Positions 53,468 to 62,215 of a stretch of 64,000 bases of DNA are shown piece after piece (the stretch's first letter is position 1; every line of letters starts with the position of its first letter). The DNA is from Verrucomicrobiota bacterium (GTDB lineage: Bacteria > Verrucomicrobiota > Verrucomicrobiia > Chthoniobacterales > Terrimicrobiaceae): positions 35,792 to 99,791 of the forward strand of contig JAPLTG010000013.1 in NCBI GenBank assembly GCA_026398255.1, in the 5' to 3' direction. The notes below the pieces were generated by a model. That model saw only the letters and a program-made list of their open reading frames with translations. It did no database searches and had not been told where the DNA came from. Position numbers and translations under genes: made by a program.

Positions 53468-53983
53468 TCATGGAGTCCGGAAATCCATGCTGAGCAGTCG
53501 ATCGAGTTTTTCCATGGCGACTCGCAGGACCTCGCGGAGTCTCGTGGCCTCGGGGGAGGCATCCAGAGGCGGGGTGAAAATGCCCGCGCAGCGCACGGCG
53601 AGGGCTCGGTGGTCGCGCGAGTCCCCCAAGGCGACGAGGAGATCGAAGATTTCGGCGGTGAGAACTCGGGCTTCCCGGATTTTTTCCAAGGCTGCGGCTT
53701 CGGTTTTTTTGCCATCGATCACGGCGGCGAGTTGCTTGCAAACGAAGGCCCGGCAGCGCTGGGGGCGATCGTTGTAAATTTGGCAGTAAGAGTCCTGATG
53801 GGCGGGGCAAGGCTGGGGAAAAAAAAGGTCCCCATCCCGGCGTTTTGGCTTCAGGCCTTTCGATGCCAGCGAGCGGAGCGAATCCTGGGGTTGCACCTGC
53901 ATGCCGTGGAAGAGGACGCCGTTGCAGCACATCCCACAAGCAGCGCAGAGGCGCGAGGCGGCGGTGTCGTTTAGTTCGGTCAT
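53468..53983 (-). CDS. YkgJ-family cysteine cluster protein
   Basis: A 171-residue protein with LCAACGMCCNGVLF, PCPAHQDSYCQIYNDRPQRC and FVCKQL, the CxxCxxxCC plus distal Cys pattern of YkgJ/Zn- or Fe-S-binding proteins. Role unknown. It sits downstream of the sod terminator. Confidence 0.85.
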   Translation of the reverse strand: MTELNDTAASRLCAACGMCCNGVLFHGMQVQPQDSLRSLASKGLKPKRRDGDLFFPQPCPAHQDSYCQIYNDRPQRCRAFVCKQLAAVIDGKKTEAAALEKIREARVLTAEIFDLLVALGDSRDHRALAVRCAGIFTPPLDASPEATRLREVLRVAMEKLDRLLSMDFRTP

Positions 53984-54002
53984 GCGTTCATTTCCAAAAT
54001 CA

Positions 54003-54030
54003 AACGCCCGACCGTTTCCAGTCGGGCGTT
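54003..54030. terminator. Intrinsic terminator downstream of sod
   Basis: AACGCCCGAC (54003-54012) and GTCGGGCGTT (54021-54030) flanked by A-rich and T-rich sequence, so it can work in both directions; sod ends at 54058 in the minus direction. Confidence 0.8.
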
Positions 54031-54057
54031 AATTATTGGGTTAGGTCTCTTCGCGGC

Positions 54058-54681
54058 TTAGGCGGCAGCGAGATTTTTTTCCACAGCTGACCAGTTGACG
54101 GCATTCCACCAGGCCTTGAGGTAGTCGGCGCGGCGGTTTTGGTAGTTCAGATAGTAGGCGTGCTCCCAGACATCGCAGCCGAGGATCGGGGTGCCAGTGC
54201 ATTCGGCGACTCCAGTCATGAGCGGGTTGTCTTGGTTCGGGGTCGAGCAGATGCAAAGCGACTTGTCGGCTTTGACGCAGAGCCAAGCCCAACCGCTGCC
54301 GAAGCGCGCGAGGCCAGCGGCTTCGAATTTGGCTTTGAACTCGTCGAAGCTACCGAAGGCCATGTTGATCGCCTCGGCGAGCGCGCCGGTGGGGGCGCCG
54401 CCGGCGTTCGGGCCCATGAGACCCCAGAAAAAGGTATGATTCCAATGTCCGCCACCGTTGTTGCGGACTGCGCCGCGGATGGCTTCAGGCACAGCGGCGA
54501 GATTGCCGATCAATTCCTCGAGCGACTTGCCTGCGAGGTCGGGAGCGCTTTCGAGGGCCTTGTTAAGATTGGTGACATAGGTCGCGTGGTGTTTCCCGTG
54601 ATGGATTTCCATCGTGCGGGCGTCGATGTTGGGTTCAAGTGCCGTGGCGGCGTAGGGCAGTGCGGGTAGTTCGAATGGCAT
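54058..54681 (-). CDS. sodA: Superoxide dismutase (Mn/Fe)
   Basis: A 207-residue protein. Metal ligands are [17 protein letters not shown] and [11 protein letters not shown], with GSGWAWL between. TPNQDNPLM suggests the Gln of Mn-type enzymes. It removes superoxide in the cytoplasm. It is divergent from bioB, with 114 nt between. Confidence 0.95.
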   Translation of the reverse strand: MPFELPALPYAATALEPNIDARTMEIHHGKHHATYVTNLNKALESAPDLAGKSLEELIGNLAAVPEAIRGAVRNNGGGHWNHTFFWGLMGPNAGGAPTGALAEAINMAFGSFDEFKAKFEAAGLARFGSGWAWLCVKADKSLCICSTPNQDNPLMTGVAECTGTPILGCDVWEHAYYLNYQNRRADYLKAWWNAVNWSAVEKNLAAA

Positions 54682-54795
54682 AGTTTTTTGGTTTTGAAGA
54701 GTCGCCAAGATAGTGTCCGTGCCGTGAGGTTCAAGCGGGTTTGTTGCCCATTCCGCCGATTGACTCGGCTCCTCTGGATCACTAAAACGCCCGTC

Positions 54796-55767
54796 GTGAA
54801 ACCCACTCTGGAAAGTCTCGAGCAAACCTATAGCCGCCCCCTCTTCGATCTCATTCAGGAAAGCCGCCGTGTTTTCCTGGAATTCTGGCCGAAAAACGAA
54901 GTCCAGCTTTGCACGCTGCTCAGCGTGAAGACCGGAGGTTGCAGTGAGGATTGCGGCTACTGCGCCCAGAGCGCGCACTACAATACGGGGTTGCAAAAAG
55001 AGCGCCTCATGACCGTGGATGAGGTTCTGCCAGTCGCCAAGACGGCGAGGGAAAATGGCTCCACCCGCTTCTGTATGGGCGCGGCGTGGAAAGGCGTGCG
55101 CGACGGTGATGCAAAATTCGAGACGATGCTCGAGACCGTGCGCGAGGTCAGCAAACTCGGCATGGAGGTGTGCGTCACACTCGGCCAGCTCGGCGACATC
55201 GAGGCCCGCAAGCTCAAGGAAGCCGGTCTCACCGCCTACAATCACAACATCGACACCTCGCCCGAGCATTACAAAAAAATCGTCAGCACGCATTCGTTCG
55301 AAGACCGCCTCAACACGATCGGGTCGGTTCAGCGTGCGGGCCTCAGTGTTTGCTGCGGCGGAATCATCGGCATGGGGGAAACCGAAACCGACCGCCTGAA
55401 AATGCTCGAGGTTCTTTGCTCGATGGACCCCGAGCCCGAGAGTGTGCCGATCAATTGCCTCACGCCGATCGCCGGAACTCCGCTCGCCAACACGCCGCCG
55501 ATCGATGTCTTCGAACTCGTGCGCTTGATCGCCACAGCGCGCATCGTTTTACCAAAAGCAAAAATCCGACTCTCCGCTGGGCGCGACCGCCTCACGCGCG
55601 AGGCCCAAGCGCTCTGTCTCTTCGCCGGTGCCAACTCCATTTTCTACGGTGACAAACTTCTTACCGCCACCAACCCGGGAGTGAACGACGACCGCGCCTT
55701 GCTGGAGGCACTCGGTCTCGAAGCCCAAGCTCCCTACACCGACCAACCCGAACCCGCCCTAGTATGA
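54796..55767 (+). CDS. bioB: Biotin synthase
   Basis: A 323-residue radical SAM enzyme: [20 protein letters not shown] carries the CxxxCxxC Fe-S motif, and [15 protein letters not shown] and [11 protein letters not shown] are conserved. It inserts sulfur into dethiobiotin. GTG 54796 ([12 protein letters not shown]) was chosen; the earlier ATG adds unrelated residues. Other bio genes are not nearby. It overlaps rpiB by 4 nt (ATGA at 55764-55767). Confidence 0.95.
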   Translation: MKPTLESLEQTYSRPLFDLIQESRRVFLEFWPKNEVQLCTLLSVKTGGCSEDCGYCAQSAHYNTGLQKERLMTVDEVLPVAKTARENGSTRFCMGAAWKGVRDGDAKFETMLETVREVSKLGMEVCVTLGQLGDIEARKLKEAGLTAYNHNIDTSPEHYKKIVSTHSFEDRLNTIGSVQRAGLSVCCGGIIGMGETETDRLKMLEVLCSMDPEPESVPINCLTPIAGTPLANTPPIDVFELVRLIATARIVLPKAKIRLSAGRDRLTREAQALCLFAGANSIFYGDKLLTATNPGVNDDRALLEALGLEAQAPYTDQPEPALV

Positions 55768-56252
55768 AAATATCCATTGGAAGTGACCACGCCGGCTTTG
55801 CCTACAAGGAAGCCATCATCGCGCACCTCAAGGAGCGCGGCCACACGGTGACGGATTTCGGAACCTACAATTCCGACAGCACCGATTATCCGATCTTCGT
55901 CATTCCCCCAGCCGAGGCTGTCGTGCGCGGCGAGGCGGACCGAGGAATTGTCCTGGGCGGCTCCGGAAATGGCGAGGCCATCGCGGCAAACAAGGTCAAA
56001 GGCGTGCGCTGCGCGGTGTGCTGGACTCATGAGACGGCGGAACTCTCCCGCCGTCACAATAACGCCAATGTCCTCTCGATTGGCGAACGCATGATCTCGC
56101 TCGAGTTGGCGCTGGAGATTGTGGACATCTGGCTCGACACGCCTTTCGACGGAGGCCGACACGCCCGTCGCATCCAAGAACTCGATTGCTACGAAGCCGG
56201 TGGCGGAAACAAAGGCATGCTCGCCGTGCTTGAGCGCAAGACGGCGGTTTAA
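55764..56252 (+). CDS. rpiB: Ribose-5-phosphate isomerase B (actinobacterial-like active site)
   Basis: A 162-residue RpiB: ISIGSDHAGFAYKEAII, LGGSGNGEAIAANKVKGVRC and RHNNANVLSIGERM. The base position has Gly/Ser-Gly-Asn-Gly-Glu as in Mycobacterium RpiB rather than the E. coli Cys, so the Glu probably serves as base. It interconverts ribulose-5-P and ribose-5-P. It is coupled to bioB. Confidence 0.93.
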   Translation: MKISIGSDHAGFAYKEAIIAHLKERGHTVTDFGTYNSDSTDYPIFVIPPAEAVVRGEADRGIVLGGSGNGEAIAANKVKGVRCAVCWTHETAELSRRHNNANVLSIGERMISLELALEIVDIWLDTPFDGGRHARRIQELDCYEAGGGNKGMLAVLERKTAV

Positions 56253-56273
56253 TTCCGCTGCCAGTGGCTCTGA

Positions 56274-56954
56274 TTAGAGCGTGATCGTTTCTCCTACCGC
56301 CGGGAGAAGCAGGCGTTGGTGGGAATTTTGGAAAGTTTCAATTGCGGATGAGCGGTTGATTTCGATCGGAGGAAAGGTGTTGAAGTGGACGCCGATCGTC
56401 ATGGCGGCACCGCAGAGTTTGGCGGCCTTTGCGGCGTCGGTGGCTCCCATGGTGAAAGTGTCGCCGATGGGCAGGATGGCGAAGCGGAGGTCGAATTCCT
56501 CGGCGATTTGCTTCATGTCCTGAGTAAGCGCGGTGTCGCCGGCGTAGTAGAAAGCCCCCTCGGCGCTTTCGACGACGAAGCCGGCGGGATTGCCGCCGTA
56601 GCTGCCATCGGGCAGTGAACTGGAGTGGACGGCGTTGACCATTTTCGCATGGCCGCAGGGGATTTTTACTTTGCCGCCGTGGTTCATTGACACGGTATTT
56701 TTAACGCCTTGTTTTCCGAGCCAGTCGGCGATTTCCCAGTTAGCGATGACCTTTGCGCTGGTCTGATTCGCGAGCGCCACGGCGTCGGCCACATGGTCGA
56801 AATGTCCGTGCGAGATCAAAATTACATCCGCTTCGATGCTGGTGATATCAATCGCGGCGGCGAGTGGGTTGGGGGTGATGAAGGGGTCGAAGAGCAGGCG
56901 GCAACCGCCGGTTTCCACTAAAAAGCAGGAATGGCCGAAGTAGGTGTATCTCAT
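56274..56954 (-). CDS. UPF0173 metallo-beta-lactamase-fold hydrolase
   Basis: A 226-residue protein with YTYFGHSCFLVETGGCRLLF, ISHGHFDHVADAV (HxHxDH-type metal site), VHSSSLPDG and YYAGDTALTQD. Substrate unknown. ATG 56954 is the family-typical start. Confidence 0.9.
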   Translation of the reverse strand: MRYTYFGHSCFLVETGGCRLLFDPFITPNPLAAAIDITSIEADVILISHGHFDHVADAVALANQTSAKVIANWEIADWLGKQGVKNTVSMNHGGKVKIPCGHAKMVNAVHSSSLPDGSYGGNPAGFVVESAEGAFYYAGDTALTQDMKQIAEEFDLRFAILPIGDTFTMGATDAAKAAKLCGAAMTIGVHFNTFPPIEINRSSAIETFQNSHQRLLLPAVGETITL

Positions 56955-57011
56955 AGCGGGATGATCAAAGCACAGGGTGCGGGCAATTTTCAATCACCGC
57001 AATTGGCGAGA

Positions 57012-57368
57012 TCAGGGAATCAAGTCGACGCCGAAGCGTTTTGCTACGAGCGCGGTGGCGATGAAGCAGACGAAGGTCAGCAGGGCGCTCCAGAGCAAGG
57101 CCCACCAAAACCCGGTGCCTTTGTGCAGGAGCCATGGCAGGAGCAGAAACATCGGCATGGTCGGGATCACATACCAGAAGGTGTAGAAGGCATGGTTGGC
57201 GAGTTTTTCGGTGCCTTGCTTTTCCAGATGCAGCCAGACCATGACCATGATCGTGACGAAGGGCAGGGAGGAAATCAGGGCGCCGAGGCGGTCGCTCCGC
57301 TTTGCCAACTCCGAAACCAGCACAATGACGAATGCGGTGACGGCGTATTTGGTGATGAGGAGGGCCAT
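57012..57368 (-). CDS. DUF3147 membrane protein
   Basis: A 118-residue protein with four helices: YAVTAFVIVLVSELAKRSDR, ISSLPFVTIMVMVWLHLE, and a third to fourth helix with FWYVIPTMPMFLLLPWLL. Function unknown. It lies between the UPF0173 and alcohol dehydrogenase genes in the same direction. Confidence 0.85.
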   Translation of the reverse strand: MALLITKYAVTAFVIVLVSELAKRSDRLGALISSLPFVTIMVMVWLHLEKQGTEKLANHAFYTFWYVIPTMPMFLLLPWLLHKGTGFWWALLWSALLTFVCFIATALVAKRFGVDLIP

Positions 57369-57374
57369 GCGCGA

Positions 57375-58382
57375 TCAGGCTTTGAGAACGATCCGGTAGC
57401 GTGGGCTTCCATGCTCGAGGAGGTCGAGGGCGGCATTCAAATCGGAGAGGGGAAATTCCTGAACGATGGGTGCGATCGAGTGGCGCGCGCAGAATTCGAG
57501 CATCTTTGCGGTGGTCGTGGGACTGCCGAGCGGGGAGCCGGAGACACTGCGCTGGCCCATGATGAGCGGAAACGCTCCAATCGGCATGGGCTCGAGAACC
57601 GCTCCGACGGTGTGCAGGCGTCCGCGCGGGGCGAGGGCATTGATGTATTCGCTCCACTCGAGTGGGACATTGACGGTGCTGAGGATGAAATCAAAACGAC
57701 CAGCCTCGGCTTTCAGCGCGGAAGAATTTCTGGAATCTACCACGCGGTGTGCGCCGAGTTTTGCGAGTTCGGCGGATTTGTCGGGGTTGGAGGAAAACGC
57801 GGTGACCTCGCAGCCCCATTTGTTCAGGAATTGGACGGCGAGGTGGCCGAGCCCGCCGATGCCGATGACGCCGACGCGGTCGGTGGGGCGGACATCGAAT
57901 TCGAGAATCGGATTAAACACCGTGATGCCGCCGCAGAACAGCGGGCCGGCACTTTCTCCTGGGAGGGCGTCGGGGAGTGGCGTGGTCCAAATCCAATGGG
58001 AGCGGACTCGATCGGCGAAGCCGCCGTGACGGCCCACAATCACACCCTCGCCCTTGGCGCAGAGGTTTTGGTCGCCGCCGAGACATTGGGGGCAGGTCAT
58101 GCAACTTCCGGAGAACCATCCCACGCCCACACGGTCACCGGGTTTGACGGATTTCACCATCGAGCCCACCTCCTCGACGCGGCCGACAATTTCGTGGCCG
58201 GGGACGAGCGGGTAGGTGGACATGCCCCATTCGTTGCGGAGCATGCTGAGGTCGGAGTGGCAGATGCCGCAATACTCCACGCGGATGTCCACCTGCTCGG
58301 GGCCGAGTTCGGGGAGCGTGAATTCGAAAGGCTCGAGGGGTGAATTGGAATCCTTGGCGGCGTAGGCGTGGACGGTTTTCAT
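57375..58382 (-). CDS. Zinc-dependent alcohol/aldehyde reductase (YahK/AdhC type)
   Basis: A 335-residue MDR protein. Catalytic zinc residues are CGICHSDL and PGHEIVGRVEEVG; structural zinc Cys are CMTCPQCLGGDQNLC. The Rossmann fold is GVIGIGGLGHLAVQF. It probably reduces aldehydes with NADPH. It could serve with the 2-oxoacid decarboxylase elsewhere in the window; not shown. Confidence 0.93.
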   Translation of the reverse strand: MKTVHAYAAKDSNSPLEPFEFTLPELGPEQVDIRVEYCGICHSDLSMLRNEWGMSTYPLVPGHEIVGRVEEVGSMVKSVKPGDRVGVGWFSGSCMTCPQCLGGDQNLCAKGEGVIVGRHGGFADRVRSHWIWTTPLPDALPGESAGPLFCGGITVFNPILEFDVRPTDRVGVIGIGGLGHLAVQFLNKWGCEVTAFSSNPDKSAELAKLGAHRVVDSRNSSALKAEAGRFDFILSTVNVPLEWSEYINALAPRGRLHTVGAVLEPMPIGAFPLIMGQRSVSGSPLGSPTTTAKMLEFCARHSIAPIVQEFPLSDLNAALDLLEHGSPRYRIVLKA

Positions 58383-58445
58383 AGCGCGGGGATCATCGGG
58401 GGGGCGGTGGGGTTGATCAAGCGGTTCCGATGACGCGGAAATTCA

Positions 58446-59741
58446 TCAAGACGCCGGAATGGAACGCCTCGTCAGGCGAAGGGTGGTCCATAGCAAGATC
58501 GCGCAGGCGAGGAAGGTGGATGGCAGCCAGGGGAGGGCCATGGCAAAGATGGTGTTTTCATCCGCACCGAGATGAGTGGCACGGAGGTGGGCTGTGATTC
58601 CGGCAAAGAAGAGGCCCGCCAGCGCGTAGCCGAGGTTGAAGGCCATGCCGCGGAAGCTCAGGACCGTCGCGCGGACATGGGAATCCGTCCATTTGTTGAG
58701 GTAGTTGGATGTGAAGAATTGGAGCAGTGACATCGCGAGGCCGAGAGGCACGAGAACCCAGGCGCCCCAGATCGGCCAAGCCAGGGCCGTGCCCACGAGG
58801 CCGACGAATGCAAGGGAGGCAGTGGCTATGAAATTGGTGGCAACACTCCGGCGCGCCACCATTTTTTTGGCAAGCGGGGCGGCGGCGAATCCAAGTAGGG
58901 CGAGTGCAGAGCCAAGGATGCCGTTGACGAAAGGCGGGAGATCGATGAGGCGGTAGTAGTTGCTCGCGAAGGTCAGGAAAATCCGCACGAAGCTGTCGAT
59001 GAGGAGCGCGCCGAGTAACAGGAAGAGAATCTGGCGCGAGGTGAAGACATGAACCACCCCCTCGAGGATGTTGTTCCACGCATGGCTCAGGGCGTTTCGA
59101 TTGTCGGGAGCTTGGCGCGGAGGTTCCCGGAAGTTGATTGCGACGGCGAGGCAGAGGAGGGATGTGGCAAGTGTCGCGTAGACGGGCCAGCGCACGGTAT
59201 CGCCCTCGGCGGGTTCCCATCCCGTCCACTCGGTCAGAGAGGTGACAAGGTTGGCGTCAAAGAGCGCGGCGCCGGCAACCATGGCAATGAAGAAGCCGGC
59301 GGACTTCCATCGCATGAGGGATTCAAGCACGCGGGGCCATGTCGAATGACGGTCATCCATGGACAAAGAATCGTAGGCCAGCGCCTCATCGGCACCGCTC
59401 GCGCAGGCCTCGGCCGCGCCGCTTAAGAAGCGGTTCACAACGAGGAACCAGAACATCCAGTCCCCGCGCGGGGCGAATGCGAAGACAACCATCTCCGCCA
59501 CCATGAGCATGGAGGCGAGAACGACAACGCGCTTGCGTCCGATGACATCGGCCAAGGCGCCGGAAGGGATTTCCAGCAGAATGATCGTTCCCGCCCAGAT
59601 CACATTCAGCAGGGCGTATTGCTCGAGAGTCAGGCCGAGGTCCATGATGAGAACCCCGAGGACAGGATAGTAGAATCGCGCGTTGAAAAGAACGCGGAAG
59701 GCGATGAATAGCGGAAGGTTTCGGCGGAGCGATGGCGGCAC
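58446..59741 (-). CDS. MFS transporter
   Basis: A 431-residue protein with 12 helices, starting at GTG 59741 with a short basic N-terminus. LLEIPSGALADVIGRKRVVV is the MFS loop 2-3 motif. Substrate unknown. It sits 78 nt downstream of arsC and could be part of the arsenic transcript, but it does not look like ArsJ. Confidence 0.85.
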   Translation of the reverse strand: MPPSLRRNLPLFIAFRVLFNARFYYPVLGVLIMDLGLTLEQYALLNVIWAGTIILLEIPSGALADVIGRKRVVVLASMLMVAEMVVFAFAPRGDWMFWFLVVNRFLSGAAEACASGADEALAYDSLSMDDRHSTWPRVLESLMRWKSAGFFIAMVAGAALFDANLVTSLTEWTGWEPAEGDTVRWPVYATLATSLLCLAVAINFREPPRQAPDNRNALSHAWNNILEGVVHVFTSRQILFLLLGALLIDSFVRIFLTFASNYYRLIDLPPFVNGILGSALALLGFAAAPLAKKMVARRSVATNFIATASLAFVGLVGTALAWPIWGAWVLVPLGLAMSLLQFFTSNYLNKWTDSHVRATVLSFRGMAFNLGYALAGLFFAGITAHLRATHLGADENTIFAMALPWLPSTFLACAILLWTTLRLTRRSIPAS

Positions 59742-59819
59742 GGCTGGGGCTATTCAGCCATGGATGGTGTCGCGGATCGAATTTTTTAAGGGCAACAGTG
59801 CGCGTTGCGGGAGGTGTTG

Positions 59820-60281
59820 CTAAGCGCCGGGGAACGGGGAGGTATTCTTTTTGGCTTCGGCGGCGTAGGTGAGAAAGGTGGTTTGGATTTCGTCGCGGAC
59901 GCGGCGGAACTCGGCGAGAATTTCGTCCTCTGTGCCTGTGGCATGCGCCGGGTCGTCGAAGGGCCAGTGGTGGCGGTGGACCTGGCCTGGGAAAATGGGG
60001 CAGGCTTGGTCGGCGTTTCCGCAAACGGTGATGACTGTGTCGATATCGCGATCGAGAAAATCATTCATCGACTTCGAGGTGTGGAAGGAAATGTCGATCC
60101 CGATTTCGGCGAGAGCGCTGATGGCTTTCGGGTGGACGAAGCCAGTGGGACGGGATCCGGCGCTGTGGACTTCGAGGATGTCGCCGGCGGCGGCGCGGAG
60201 GATGCCCTCGGCCATGTGGCTACGGCAGGAGTTGCCCGTGCAAAGTATCAAGACGAGGGGTTTCGAGGTGGGGGCGTTCAT
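59820..60281 (-). CDS. arsC: Arsenate reductase (LMW-phosphatase type, thioredoxin-linked)
   Basis: A 153-residue protein with [14 protein letters not shown] (Cys14 nucleophile) and [15 protein letters not shown] (Cys87, Cys94), the triple-Cys relay of thioredoxin-coupled ArsC. It reduces arsenate to arsenite for export by Acr3. Its ATG overlaps the acr3 stop as ATGA. Confidence 0.95.
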   Translation of the reverse strand: MNAPTSKPLVLILCTGNSCRSHMAEGILRAAAGDILEVHSAGSRPTGFVHPKAISALAEIGIDISFHTSKSMNDFLDRDIDTVITVCGNADQACPIFPGQVHRHHWPFDDPAHATGTEDEILAEFRRVRDEIQTTFLTYAAEAKKNTSPFPGA

Positions 60282-61357
60282 CGGGTCAGGCCGCGTTGAT
60301 ACCAAGCTTTAGTTCCGACACAGAAACGGCAAACGGAGAGCATGACCGGCACTTCCACAAGCACGCCAACGACCGTGGCCAAGGCGGCGGGCGAGGATGG
60401 GCCGAAGAGCGTAATCGCCACGGCGACGGCGAGTTCGAAAAAGTTGCTCGCGCCGATGAGTGCGCCGGGGGTGGCGACATCATGGCGGACCTTGAAATGC
60501 CGCATCAGCAAGTAGGCGAGGCCGGAGTTGAAGTAGACTTGAATCAAAATCGGGACGGCAAGGAGGGCGACCATGAGTTTGTTGCCGAGGATGTTTTCGG
60601 CTTGGAAGGCGAAGATGAGCGTGAGCGTGGCGAGAAGGGCGGTGATTGCCACGGGGCGAAAGGCCGGGAGGAGCTTGTGTTCCAGCCACGCGAGGCCTTT
60701 TGTTTTAAGAAAGAAGGCGCGGGCGGAGTAGCCAGCGGCAAGAGGCACGACGATGAAGACCAGCACAGAGGTCATCAGGACGCCGCCCGGAATGTGGACC
60801 CCGGTGACACCAACCAGCAGCATGACAATCGGGGCGAAGGCGAAAACCATGATGAGGTCGTTGATCGCCACTTGCGCTAAGGTGTAGGGCCCATCGCCAT
60901 CGGTGAGGTAACTCCAGACAAACACCATCGCGGTGCAAGGCGCGGCGGCGAGGATGATGAGTCCGGCGACTTGGTTTTTCGCCGTCTCTGGATCGATCCA
61001 CCCAAGAGTTTTCGCGAAGAGTTCCGTTACAAGCAGCCAGCCAAGCAGGGCCATGCTGAAGGGCTTCACCAGCCAGTTGACAAACAATGTCACGGCCAGG
61101 CCCCGGGGTTTTGCAAAGACGCCGCGCAGTCCCCCGAAATCGATCTTCAGCATCATGGGAAAAATCATGAGCCAAATGAGAATGGCGATCGGCACATTCA
61201 CATGGGAATCGGTGCCGAATTCGAGTTGCCCGATGTGGCGGGTGAAGGCGGGGAATGTGGTTCCCAAGCCGATTCCGAGGCCCATGCAGAGAAAAACCCA
61301 GAGCGTGAGATGGCGTTCAAAGAGGTCGAGGCGCTTGGCGGGAGTGGATTCGTTCAT
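60278..61357 (-). CDS. acr3: Arsenite efflux transporter Acr3
   Basis: A 359-residue protein with ten helices. [15 protein letters not shown] contains the Cys needed for As(III). It expels arsenite. ATG 61357 ([16 protein letters not shown]) is the family start, overlapping arsR. Confidence 0.95.
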   Translation of the reverse strand: MNESTPAKRLDLFERHLTLWVFLCMGLGIGLGTTFPAFTRHIGQLEFGTDSHVNVPIAILIWLMIFPMMLKIDFGGLRGVFAKPRGLAVTLFVNWLVKPFSMALLGWLLVTELFAKTLGWIDPETAKNQVAGLIILAAAPCTAMVFVWSYLTDGDGPYTLAQVAINDLIMVFAFAPIVMLLVGVTGVHIPGGVLMTSVLVFIVVPLAAGYSARAFFLKTKGLAWLEHKLLPAFRPVAITALLATLTLIFAFQAENILGNKLMVALLAVPILIQVYFNSGLAYLLMRHFKVRHDVATPGALIGASNFFELAVAVAITLFGPSSPAALATVVGVLVEVPVMLSVCRFCVGTKAWYQRGLTR

Positions 61358-61710
61358 TGCTTGGTGAGTGTGGTCGGGAGGCAATCCGAGGTTTTCATTA
61401 ATTGATGCAAGCGGGCGGCGTCCTTCCGAAAAACTGTCTCCTCGCCGCAGCAATCCTGAAGGCAGGCGAGGTTCTTTTGGAGGAGCGGGGAGCGCTTATC
61501 GGGCAGGTTGTAAACCATCCACTGCGCGCGGCGTTGGCAGTCGATCATCCCCCGACGACGCATGTAGGCCAGATGGCGGGAGATTTTCACCTGTGGCTCG
61601 CGCAACACCTCCTGGATGTGGCAAACGCAGAGCGGCCCCCGCAAAAGAAGATGCGCGATGCGAAGGCGTGTTCTGTCGCAAAGGCACTCGTGGATTCGGA
61701 TCAACTCCAT
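61354..61710 (-). CDS. arsR: ArsR-type arsenic-responsive repressor
   Basis: A 118-residue winged-helix protein with GPLCVCHIQEVL (Cys28, Cys30) as an As(III) sensor site, then EPQVKISRHLAYMRRRGMI as recognition helix, and extra Cys at the C-terminus. It represses arsR-acr3-arsC, which form an operon with 4-nt overlaps. Confidence 0.95.
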   Translation of the reverse strand: MELIRIHECLCDRTRLRIAHLLLRGPLCVCHIQEVLREPQVKISRHLAYMRRRGMIDCQRRAQWMVYNLPDKRSPLLQKNLACLQDCCGEETVFRKDAARLHQLMKTSDCLPTTLTKQ

Positions 61711-61720
61711 GCCAGGCCGT

Positions 61721-61740
61721 ATACTCGTAAAAACGAATAT
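61721..61740 (-). promoter_or_regulatory. Candidate ArsR operator
   Basis: ATACTCGTAAAAACGAATAT is a near-perfect inverted repeat just upstream of the arsR start, in the expected place for autoregulation. Confidence 0.6.
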
Positions 61741-61777
61741 GCGGGAAGTAAAATAAACGAGGCGAAGCCTGTGGGCG

Positions 61778-62215
61778 TTAGATTTTGGAAATCTGCGCGG
61801 CGAGGAGCTTCATCGAGCCTTCGGCTTTTTTAAGGGAGGAGGTGGCTTTGTCCCAAGCCTTGTCGTCGGAGGCGTGGTGGACGCCATCATAAGCGCGGGC
61901 GAGGTTTTTGGCCTGTCCGTCGATGCGAGCGCGGGCCGATTCCTCGAGAGTCGAGGTTTTGGCGGGGATGGCTTTCAGGAAAGCTTGAAGATGCTGCTCG
62001 GCGTCATGGGCCGCGGGGATGTCCTGCTTGGCAATGGCCGCCGAGAGCGTGGCGTGTTCGGCCTCGATGGATTTCCAGAGGTCGGAGAGTTTTTCAGGGA
62101 TGGCGATTTCAATTTTTGAGCCATGGCCGTGATTGTGGTTTTCGTCAGCGAATGCGAGTGGCGCGAGTGCGAGGATGGCGATGGTTGCGAGCAGGGTTGG
62201 TGTTTTGGTTTTCAT
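61778..62215 (-). CDS. Secreted small helical protein with His-rich start
   Basis: A 145-residue protein with a signal peptide (ending AFADE) and a mature start ENHNHGHGS that could bind metal, followed by helices rich in Ala, Lys and Glu (KLSDLWKSIEAEHATLSAAI). Function unknown. ATG 62215 overlaps the stop of the ATPase gene as ATGA. It lies upstream of, but is separated by an operator from, the arsenic operon. Confidence 0.8.
   Translation of the reverse strand: MKTKTPTLLATIAILALAPLAFADENHNHGHGSKIEIAIPEKLSDLWKSIEAEHATLSAAIAKQDIPAAHDAEQHLQAFLKAIPAKTSTLEESARARIDGQAKNLARAYDGVHHASDDKAWDKATSSLKKAEGSMKLLAAQISKI

Noticed and set aside
56931..58343. 470-codon plus-strand frame
   Set aside because: Antisense to UPF0173, DUF3147 and alcohol dehydrogenase genes.
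58446..59741. MFS protein as ArsJ in the arsenic operon
   Set aside because: No GAPDH partner and no ArsJ-like motifs; a 78-nt gap from arsC.
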